The notes under the pieces: generated by a model | Seen by the model: the letters and a program-made list of their open reading frames with translations, nothing else | Database searches by the model: none | What the model was told of the DNA's origin: nothing | Shown here: piece by piece, positions 1 through 5,487 of the stretch | Numbering within the stretch: the stretch's first letter is position 1 | Layout of the letters: each line of letters begins with the position of its first letter | Program-made: the position numbers and the translations under genes | Origin: Nostoc sp. GT001 | GTDB taxonomy: Bacteria; Cyanobacteriota; Cyanobacteriia; Cyanobacteriales; Nostocaceae | Assembly (NCBI RefSeq): GCF_030382115.1 | Contig: NZ_JAUDRJ010000003.1 | Span: forward strand, 3,684,491-3,690,874 | Length of the DNA: 6,384 nt | Direction: 5' to 3'

Positions 1-16
1 CTAGTCACAAAAATGC

Positions 17-22
17 AAGGAG
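17..22 (+). promoter_or_regulatory. Ribosome binding site deciding the start of the lipoprotein gene
   Basis: AAGGAG lies 8 bases before the ATG at 31. An in-frame ATG at 13 sits upstream of this site and has no Shine-Dalgarno sequence visible in the few bases before it. The ATG at 31 also gives a normal lipoprotein signal peptide that starts with Met-Lys-Lys, so 31 is the preferred start. Confidence 0.75.
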
Positions 23-30
23 TGAAAACT

Positions 31-630
31 ATGAAAAAAGCAATGATTTGGCTGAAAAACATTCGTCCTTTGAAAGTTTTAACTGTTTTTTTAGCAGGAA
101 TATTCCTATTTTTGACTCAGGCTTGTGGTGCTCCAGGAGTAGCATCACAGCCACCACAGCCTGGTTATCAAGCACCTAATGTCGAGCGAGCTGATTCCAC
201 TAAAGATTATCCTTTGAATTCTCCTGCTGGTGGGATGAATAACTTTAGTGATGTAGATCCTAGAGCGATAGATGAAAAGGCAGCTAATGACAGAGCTAAG
301 GCATTAGTGAAAAATGCTCAAAAGAATATTGAGCAGAAGTCAGTTGACAGTCGAGAGCAATATGGCCGGAATCTTCAGCAAGGGACACCTCTTGGTGAAA
401 GAGTAAAAAACCTGGGTGAAGATATCGGCAGTTCCGCTGATGAATTGCGCGAAGGGCTTGTAAAGGGGACTCAGCGAGGAATTGAAAATATCAAGGGTAA
501 TACCCAGAATGCTGCCGAAGACGTGACGAAAAATGTTCAGCGTGGGGCTGAAGATGCTGGTAAAAATGTTAAGCGCACAGCTGAAGATGCAGGCGATGCA
601 GTGAAGGGAGCAGTCAGAAACATTGATTGA
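31..630 (+). CDS. Small lipoprotein with LEA-like 11-residue repeats (cyanobacterial DUF6658-like)
   Basis: A 199-aa protein. Residues 1-32 are a lipoprotein signal peptide: basic N-terminus (MKKAMIWLKNIRPLK), hydrophobic core (VLTVFLAGIFLFL) and lipobox LTQAC, with the lipidated Cys expected at about residue 32. The mature part begins with a Pro/Gln/Gly-rich linker, followed by a hydrophilic, Ala/Lys/Asp/Glu-rich region predicted to be helical or disordered. From about residue 139 to 193 it falls into 11-residue units such as AAEDVTKNVQR, GAEDAGKNVKR and TAEDAGDAVKG, resembling group-3 LEA proteins. The N-terminus recalls a family of small cyanobacterial lipoproteins (DUF6658-type, some annotated as low-temperature-induced); this is from memory and was not searched. 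A membrane-anchored stress or desiccation protectant is plausible but is inference. The gene appears monocistronic, ending in an intrinsic terminator at 698-730. Its promoter lies outside the window. Confidence 0.85.
   Translation: MKKAMIWLKNIRPLKVLTVFLAGIFLFLTQACGAPGVASQPPQPGYQAPNVERADSTKDYPLNSPAGGMNNFSDVDPRAIDEKAANDRAKALVKNAQKNIEQKSVDSREQYGRNLQQGTPLGERVKNLGEDIGSSADELREGLVKGTQRGIENIKGNTQNAAEDVTKNVQRGAEDAGKNVKRTAEDAGDAVKGAVRNID
445..609 (+). repeat. 33-bp periodic coding repeat (five 11-residue LEA-like units)
   Basis: Five consecutive 33-bp units encode LREGLVKGTQR, GIENIKGNTQN, AAEDVTKNVQR, GAEDAGKNVKR and TAEDAGDAVKG. The last three (511-609) are clearly related, with consensus xAEDAGKNVKR; the first two are degenerate. 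The 11-residue period is the hallmark of group-3 LEA helices. Confidence 0.7.
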
Positions 631-664
631 AATTAGTCTTTCAATCTTTTGCAAAAATATCAAA

Positions 665-690
665 GCACTCACAGACTTATAGTCTGGTGC
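665..690 (+). other. Stem-loop upstream of the terminator
   Basis: CAGACT (672-677) pairs with AGTCTG (681-686) across a TAT loop. GCAC (665-668) pairs with GTGC (687-690) after a three-base bulge, giving ten base pairs. No T-tract follows directly, so this is not itself a terminator. It could protect the 3' end of the lipoprotein transcript. Confidence 0.5.
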
Positions 691-697
691 TACTAAG

Positions 698-730
698 CAA
701 AGCCTGTCTATGCAGGCTTTGTTTTGGTTT
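698..730 (+). terminator. Rho-independent terminator of the lipoprotein gene
   Basis: CAAAGCCTG (698-706) and CAGGCTTTG (713-721) form a perfect 9-bp stem around a 6-base loop. A T-rich tail, TTTTGGTTT, follows at 722-730. It lies 68 bp after the TGA stop at 628-630. Confidence 0.8.
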
Positions 731-734
731 GAGA

Positions 735-897
735 TGGGGTTTAATTCAATACGGTTCACTTAAGGCTCAAAACTAAAACTGGCGTAGGCGTAGGTTGGGT
801 TGAGGAACGAAACCCAACATTATCAAGGCTTTGTTGGGTAACGCTTAAGCTCAACCCAACCTACTATTCTTAACTGAACCGTGTTGGGGTTTAATTC
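735..897. mobile_element. MITE-like element (137 bp) flanked by 13-bp direct repeats
   Basis: The 13-base sequence TGGGGTTTAATTC occurs exactly at 735-747 and at 885-897. Just inside lie imperfect terminal inverted repeats: 749-764 (ATACGGTTCACTTAAG) and the reverse complement of 869-884 (ACACGGTTCAGTTAAG), 14 of 16 identical. Further in, a perfect 15-bp inverted repeat pairs 790-804 (GTAGGTTGGGTTGAG) with 850-864, and an 8-bp one pairs 812-819 (ACCCAACA) with 832-839. The whole can fold into a long hairpin. No coding capacity is present, so movement would need a transposase supplied elsewhere. The GTAGGTTGGGTTGAG-type core resembles a dispersed repeat known from Nostoc-type genomes (from memory). 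The direct repeats may be a target-site duplication. Confidence 0.7.
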
Positions 898-909
898 CCT
901 TGAATTCTA

Positions 910-1138
910 TTCTATAGATACAGCACTTCCAGCTATTATGCAATACAGACCGCCAGCCAGGGAATAGAATTCCCTGTCTAATGGTGCAAGTCCTCTAGAA
1001 GAGGACTAGAAAAACTTGGGTTAAAGCACTGATAGCTATTATGCAATACAGTACAGTTTTTCTTTTTGCCCTTTTCTATCATAGCTTTCAGCTTTGAGGA
1101 TGTACCTCATAGCTGCCGGAAGTGCTGTATCTCTAGAA
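910..1138. mobile_element. MITE-like element (229 bp) with 21-bp terminal inverted repeats
   Basis: The ends at 910-930 and 1118-1138 are inverted repeats matching at 20 of 21 positions, with core GATACAGCACTTCC. Inside are three hairpins. The one at 958-976 has an 8-bp stem and AGA loop. The one at 989-1007 also has an 8-bp stem and AGA loop. The one at 1090-1114 has stems AGCT and TGAGG separated by a T-T mismatch. No reading frame of useful length is present. It starts only 13 bp after the previous element's right-hand direct repeat. No clear target-site duplication is visible. It could be a MITE or a fold-back repeat of another type. Confidence 0.65.
922..1051 (+). repeat. Pair of 27-bp direct repeats inside the 229-bp element
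   Basis: Positions 922-948 and 1025-1051 share AGCACT, then three differing bases, then the identical 18-mer AGCTATTATGCAATACAG. The first copy overlaps the left terminal inverted repeat, so the second is an internal partial copy of that end. This suggests a nested or tandem insertion, or an internal duplication. Confidence 0.75.
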
Positions 1139-1164
1139 ATTAAATATGCGTTATCCAGAACCTT

Positions 1165-1195
1165 TGTAGAGACGTAGCACTGCTACGTCTCTACA
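1165..1195. repeat. Perfect palindrome, 14-bp stem and 3-base loop
   Basis: TGTAGAGACGTAGC (1165-1178) is the exact reverse complement of GCTACGTCTCTACA (1182-1195), with loop ACT. The same GTAGAGACGTAGC-type palindrome is, from memory, a frequent dispersed intergenic repeat of filamentous cyanobacteria. It is followed by TTATTTT and may act as a transcription block between the lipoprotein and TIR genes. Confidence 0.7.
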
Positions 1196-1460
1196 TTATT
1201 TTCATATCTCTAATGAGCCTTTTAGCTGCGTGAACGATTTTTTTGTGCTGTCGGTAATTGCCTGCAACTGCGCTGTAGTAGAGTGTAACTAATTGATAGC
1301 GCTGTGAATAAAATCCTAATTTGTTCAGCTAATCCTCAAAATAGGCAAAAATCGCCCTTGGATGACGAAGTACAGAATTATCCAACTTCTGTACAAGATT
1401 GACTCGCAACTAGAAAAGCTTTTCCACTCAAAAAGCTGAAGGAAGACAAGGTTAATAGTA
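1196..1460 (+). promoter_or_regulatory. Presumed promoter and leader region of the TIR/CHASE2 gene pair
   Basis: No gene is seen in these 265 bp. No convincing -35/-10 pair could be assigned. Three features stand out. An inverted repeat GTACAGAA (1370-1377) / TTCTGTAC (1387-1394) with a 9-base spacer could be an operator or hairpin. A 12-bp palindrome GAAAAGCTTTTC lies at 1413-1424. An overlapping alternative stem pairs AGCTTTT (1417-1423) with AAAAGCT (1431-1437), ending just before the ribosome-binding region. AAGG (1448-1451), 9 bases before the ATG, is the likely Shine-Dalgarno; a second purine-rich AAGGAAG at 1439-1445 is farther than usual. Confidence 0.4.
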
Positions 1461-2996
1461 ATGTTAAACTCACAGACTAAACGCATCTTCATCAGCTACA
1501 AGCGTAATGCTAGCCCTGATGAACCAGTAGCGCTGCAAGTCTTCCAGGCGCTATCGCAGCAGCACAAAGTCTTTATCGACCAAACCATGTCCGTTGGCAC
1601 GCGCTGGGCTGAATGTATTGAAGCAGAAATCCGCCAAGCTGATTTTTTGATTACTTTTCTTTCAGGCTTGTCAACCAGCAGCGAGATGGTGGTAGCAGAA
1701 ATCGAGACAGCACATCACTTGGCAAAATCACAATCAGGACGCCCGATAATTCTCCCAGTGCGTCTGGCGTATCAAGAACCGTTCTTGTATCCCTTGAGTG
1801 CTTACTTAAATGGGATTAACTGGGCGTTCTGGAAAGATGCAGAAGATACGCCGCGCCTGATTGCAGAGTTGTTGCAGGCTGTCTCTGGCGGTGCATTGGC
1901 TATCAGTGAAGAAAAATCGAAAGCAGACTTACTCCAGATGAGTCAGCCGTCACCTCTACCTCATCCCTTTCCTTCAGCACAGCCTGTCTCGCTGGAAATG
2001 CCGGAAGGAACAATGGAATCGCAATCTGCTTTTTACGTGGAACGCTCATCTGATGCACTTACTTTAGAGACTATTGAGCGGCAGGGTGTGACAATTACAA
2101 TTAAAGGCCCCCGGCAAATGGGCAAAAGTTCCTTGTTAATCCGCACGATTCATACTGCTGTGAATGCTCTTAAGCGGGTTGCTTTGCTGGATTTCCAATT
2201 GTTTGATAAAGCCGCCTTAACTAATGCTGACCTTTTCTTTCGCCAGTTCTGTACTTGGTTAACTGATGAACTGGAAATGACTGACAAAGTTGATGAGTAT
2301 TGGAATATGCCTTTGGGCAATAGTCAGCGTTGCACCCGCTATGTCGGACGCTATTTGCTGAAAGAATTTGGCAACCCCATTGTTTTAGCGATGGATGAAG
2401 TTGAAAGGGTCTTTGATACAGATTTTCGCTCTGATTTCTTTGGAATGCTGCGAAGCTGGCACAATAGCCGCGCCACCACTCCCATCTGGAAGCAACTGGA
2501 TTTAGCGCTGGTTACTTCCACCGAACCCTACCAGCTAATTGATAATCTCAACCAATCGCCCTTTAATGTTGGGCTAGTAATTGATTTGGAAGATTTTACA
2601 GCAGCACAGGTTGCTGATTTAAACCGCCGTCATGGTTCACCTTTTAACGCCAGCGAAGAAAAGCAATTAATAGCGTTGCTCGGTGGACATCCTTATTTAG
2701 TAAGGCTTGCACTTTACTCAGTTGCTAGCGATCGCCTCTATCCTACCGAATTATTTGCCAATGCGATCGCAGATAATGGCCCCTTTGGCAATCATCTGCG
2801 TAACCACCTTTTCCGGCTGCATAATAAACAGGAGTTGGTTCAGGGTATGTTCCAAGTAATTCACCAGAATACCTGTGAAGATGAGCGCATCTTTTTCCGC
2901 TTGCGGGGTGCAGGTTTAGTGCGCCGGGAAGGGCGTGTAGTGTTTCCCCGTTGTCAACTTTACACCGATTATTTCCGGGAGCATCTGCGTGGCTAA
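1461..2996 (+). CDS. TIR domain - AAA-like (AAA_35) ATPase protein
   Basis: A 511-aa soluble protein without signal peptide or TM helix. Residues about 7-142 are a TIR/TIR_2-type domain: it opens with RIFISYKRN, has a BB-loop-like DQTMSVGTRW, and contains STSSEMVVAEIE, where E80 is at the position of the catalytic Glu of TIR NADases. A Pro/Ser-rich linker (about 155-185) leads to an AAA_35-type P-loop ATPase (about 188-425). This has Walker A GPRQMGKS (216-223), Walker B IVLAMDE (D312, E313), a VTSTEPY strand (351-357) and the family motif GGHPYL (408-413). Residues 450-511 look like a winged-helix cap. The stop overlaps the next gene by 8 bp, indicating one operon. Known TIR domains act as NAD-cleaving enzymes or as adaptors; which applies here is not shown. 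The domain calls are secure. A role in signalling or antiphage defence is inference. Confidence 0.88.
   Translation: MLNSQTKRIFISYKRNASPDEPVALQVFQALSQQHKVFIDQTMSVGTRWAECIEAEIRQADFLITFLSGLSTSSEMVVAEIETAHHLAKSQSGRPIILPVRLAYQEPFLYPLSAYLNGINWAFWKDAEDTPRLIAELLQAVSGGALAISEEKSKADLLQMSQPSPLPHPFPSAQPVSLEMPEGTMESQSAFYVERSSDALTLETIERQGVTITIKGPRQMGKSSLLIRTIHTAVNALKRVALLDFQLFDKAALTNADLFFRQFCTWLTDELEMTDKVDEYWNMPLGNSQRCTRYVGRYLLKEFGNPIVLAMDEVERVFDTDFRSDFFGMLRSWHNSRATTPIWKQLDLALVTSTEPYQLIDNLNQSPFNVGLVIDLEDFTAAQVADLNRRHGSPFNASEEKQLIALLGGHPYLVRLALYSVASDRLYPTELFANAIADNGPFGNHLRNHLFRLHNKQELVQGMFQVIHQNTCEDERIFFRLRGAGLVRREGRVVFPRCQLYTDYFREHLRG
2977..2981 (+). promoter_or_regulatory. Ribosome binding site for the GTG-started CHASE2 gene
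   Basis: GGGAG sits 7 bases before GTG at 2989, inside the last codons of the TIR gene. It supports the GTG start, and the 8-bp overlap suggests translational coupling. Confidence 0.65.
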
Positions 2997-5253
2997 TCCA
3001 ACCATTTACACTGTAGGCGGGACTGTACAAGCTGGCGGTGGCATTTACATTTCCCGCCAAGCTGATGAGGAACTTTTAGCACTGTGCCGTGCCCGAACTT
3101 TCGCTTATATTCTTGCTCCACGGCAGGTAGGCAAGTCCAGCTTAATGGTGCGGACTGCCGAACAACTAGCTGATGAAGGTATCCAATCGGTAATTATCGA
3201 TCTGACTCAGTTGGGGGTACAGGTTACTGCTGAAGAATGGTATCTAGGTTTGCTCACAATCATTGCCGATCAACTGATGCTCGATACCGATGTTCTTGAG
3301 TGGTGGCAATCTCTTAGGCATTTGGGCATTACTCAACGCTTAACTAGGTTTTTTGAAGAAATTTTGCTGGTTGAAATTGCCATACCTTTGGTGATTTTCG
3401 TTGATGAAATCGACACAACTCTCAGCCTTGACTTCACCGATGACTTTTTTGCGGCTATTCGATATCTCTACAATGGGCGTGCCCGTATACCTAAATTTCA
3501 GCGTCTCTCTTTTGTCCTTATCGGCGTAGCAACACCAGGCGATTTAATCCGCGACTCCAAGCGGACGCCCTTCAATATTGGACAGCGCGTAGAGTTAACC
3601 GACTTTAACTTAGAGGAAGCACTAGCTCTTGCTGATGGACTGGGTTTACCACTAGAACAGTCACAGCAGACGCTCAAGTGGGTACTGAAGTGGACAGGAG
3701 GACATCCCTATCTAACGCAGCGTCTCTGCCGCGCCATAACAGAGCAAGACAATAACAATTGGTCTCAAGCCGAAGTTGACCGCGTTGTAAATAGCACGTT
3801 CTTTGGTGCAATGAGTAAGCAAGACAATAACTTACAGTTTGTGCGGGATATGCTTACTAAACGAGCACCCGATCTGTTCGCTGTCTTAACTACCTACAGC
3901 GATATCCGCCGTGGGAAGCGTATTATCTTGGATGAGGAACAGTCCTTAGTCAAGTCTCACCTCAAACTCTCAGGTATTATCGTGCGCCGTGAACACGCTA
4001 GCTTGTGTGTACGCAATTTGATCTACAGGAAAGTATTTGATGACAGGTGGCTTAAAGAACATCTGCCAGTTAAGTTGAAAATGTTGACAGTTCAGACAGT
4101 GGTTCTTACAAGTATAGCTGTAGCGTTTCTGACTTTAAGTATACGTGAACTAAAATGGTTACAGCCTTGGGAGTTAAGAGTTTATGACCAGATGTTGCGA
4201 TCGCGTCCGGCAGAAGCACCCGATCGGCGGATTGTGCTAGTTAAAATTACTGATAAAGATATCAAACGAGAGAAATGGCCTCTATCAGATCGGACAATCA
4301 ATCAGCTATTAAAGAAAATAGAGTCTTATCAACCGCGAATTGTTGGTTTATATCTTTTCCGACCAGAAGACAATAATTTGGCGGCTAATCTCCAAAATCA
4401 AGACAACATTGTCACTACGTGTTTGTTCAGCAGCTTGGATAGAGATGAAATTCCCCCGCCACCCAACTTTCCTATAGATAATGTTGGGTTTAGCGATGTG
4501 GTTGCTGATAATGAAAACGACCAAATTCTCCGCCGTACTTTATTATTTGCTAACTCTACAGATAAGAGATGTACAACATCATTTGCATTTGGTGCGCTAA
4601 TAGCAATTAATTATCTGGAAAAACAAGGCATTCAATACGATTTCACTAAGGAAGGAAATTTTAAGTTAGGTAAAATCCTGTTCCCGCCTTTACAACCTAA
4701 TTCCGGTAGCTACAAACATTTGGATGCTGCTGGCTATCAAATATTATTAAATTACCGTCACCCCAATAGCCTCGCCGACCAAGTAACCCTTACAGATGTT
4801 CTTAGTGGTCGAGTCAACCCCAGTTTATTCAAAGACCGTCTGGTAATTATTGGCACTACAGCGGCTAATCTCCCTCCAGGTGGCTTTTATACGCCCTACA
4901 GTGCTTTGCGAGATCAACCAGCTAGAATGCCTGCTCTGTTTATTCATGCACAGATAGCAAGTCAACTCATCAGCACAGTGTTAGATGGGCGACCCTTGAT
5001 TTGGTATTGGCCCGACTGGGCGGAATTTCTTTGGGTATGGGGCTGGTCGCTGTTAGGTGGTGTTTTAGTATGGCGGTGGCAAAATCCGCTGCTTTTGCTA
5101 GTGGTGGCAGGAATAACTCTATTTGGCTTAGTAGTAATCTCCGTTGCTTTATTTTTGCAAGCTGGATGGGTGCCATTAGTTCCGTCAGCGTTGGCATTGG
5201 TGGTTACAAGTGGGAGTGTAGTATCCCAGAGGACTATCTCAGAAACGCAATAA
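2989..5253 (+). CDS. AAA-like (AAA_35) ATPase - CHASE2 membrane sensor protein, no output domain
   Basis: A 754-aa protein starting at GTG. Residues about 10-250 form an AAA_35-type ATPase: Walker A APRQVGKS (43-50, Ala in place of the first Gly), Walker B LVIFVDE (D139, E140) and GGHPYL (237-242). Residues about 280-360 form the helical/winged domain often seen after this ATPase (NLQFVRDML, LKLSGIIV, VRNLIYRKVF). A TM helix at about 362-384 is followed by a CHASE2 domain (about 385-670) with WELRVYDQMLRSRP, IVLVKITD, WPLSDRTINQLL, DRLVIIGTT and FIHAQIASQL. Three TM helices follow at about 678-698, 700-723 and 725-745, with a 9-residue cytoplasmic tail. CHASE2 is a predicted extracytoplasmic sensor usually joined to a cyclase, kinase or histidine kinase; here the only cytoplasmic module is the N-terminal ATPase. 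The gene is co-transcribed with the TIR gene. A partner receiving the signal, probably the TIR protein, is inference. No convincing terminator follows, only a T-run at about 5263-5270. Confidence 0.9.
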   Translation: MANPTIYTVGGTVQAGGGIYISRQADEELLALCRARTFAYILAPRQVGKSSLMVRTAEQLADEGIQSVIIDLTQLGVQVTAEEWYLGLLTIIADQLMLDTDVLEWWQSLRHLGITQRLTRFFEEILLVEIAIPLVIFVDEIDTTLSLDFTDDFFAAIRYLYNGRARIPKFQRLSFVLIGVATPGDLIRDSKRTPFNIGQRVELTDFNLEEALALADGLGLPLEQSQQTLKWVLKWTGGHPYLTQRLCRAITEQDNNNWSQAEVDRVVNSTFFGAMSKQDNNLQFVRDMLTKRAPDLFAVLTTYSDIRRGKRIILDEEQSLVKSHLKLSGIIVRREHASLCVRNLIYRKVFDDRWLKEHLPVKLKMLTVQTVVLTSIAVAFLTLSIRELKWLQPWELRVYDQMLRSRPAEAPDRRIVLVKITDKDIKREKWPLSDRTINQLLKKIESYQPRIVGLYLFRPEDNNLAANLQNQDNIVTTCLFSSLDRDEIPPPPNFPIDNVGFSDVVADNENDQILRRTLLFANSTDKRCTTSFAFGALIAINYLEKQGIQYDFTKEGNFKLGKILFPPLQPNSGSYKHLDAAGYQILLNYRHPNSLADQVTLTDVLSGRVNPSLFKDRLVIIGTTAANLPPGGFYTPYSALRDQPARMPALFIHAQIASQLISTVLDGRPLIWYWPDWAEFLWVWGWSLLGGVLVWRWQNPLLLLVVAGITLFGLVVISVALFLQAGWVPLVPSALALVVTSGSVVSQRTISETQ

Positions 5254-5331
5254 CTAGGTTGTTTTTTTATTAGGCTCCAAGTTGCCGAATTTGAGTCGAG
5301 TGATGTTGTGTAGGCATAGCCCGTTGTAAAC

Positions 5332-5476
5332 ATCGCTCTTGCCGTAATCTTAATACACTGCGATCGCCTCTATTATTTCAAATAATGGTGCGTCACTGAA
5401 TATCCTGTCGTAGCGATCGCTCTTGCTGTAATCTGAGAAACTGCGATCGCAATTAAGTTAGAGAAAGTGCGATCGC
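5332..5476. repeat. Cluster of four HIP1 octamers with a degenerate tandem repeat
   Basis: GCGATCGC occurs at 5360-5367, 5413-5420, 5443-5450 and 5469-5476. The first and third close two copies of a longer repeat, 5332-5367 and 5416-5450, sharing ATCGCTCTTGC, GTAATCT and ACTGCGATCGC. A weaker third unit ends at 5476. The region separates two convergent genes and has no coding potential. A possible remnant of another cyanobacterial repeat (GTAGGCATAGCCCG) lies just upstream at about 5311-5323. Other HIP1 copies in the window are at 2728, 2763, 4197 and 5924, all inside genes. Confidence 0.8.
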
Positions 5477-5487
5477 CTAGTTATAAG

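Noticed and set aside
13..30. Upstream in-frame ATG at 13 as the start of the lipoprotein gene
   Set aside because: The AAGGAG ribosome site lies after it and is correctly spaced for the ATG at 31, which also gives a standard signal peptide.
340..759. Open frame on the minus strand, 139 codons
   Set aside because: Largely antisense to the repeat-rich lipoprotein gene and running over its terminator; the Cys/Ile/Phe-rich product resembles no family I know.
959..1195. Spaced palindromes as a possible CRISPR array
   Set aside because: The repeats differ in sequence and spacing; the direct repeat occurs only twice and no regular spacers exist.
1293..1314. TTGATA and TAAAAT as a promoter for the TIR gene
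   Set aside because: The two hexamers are separated by only about 10 bases, too short for a standard sigma-70-type promoter.
2743..3060. Open frame on the minus strand, 105 codons, over the TIR/CHASE2 gene junction
   Set aside because: Antisense to two well-supported coding regions and without any recognisable domain.
5254..5275. T-run after the CHASE2 stop as a terminator
   Set aside because: No stable GC-rich stem precedes the T-run, so an intrinsic terminator cannot be supported.
4962..5333. Overlapping open frames on both strands at the end of the CHASE2 gene
   Set aside because: They are out-of-frame shadows of the TM-encoding segment; their low-complexity products have no recognisable domain, while the CHASE2 frame is continuous.
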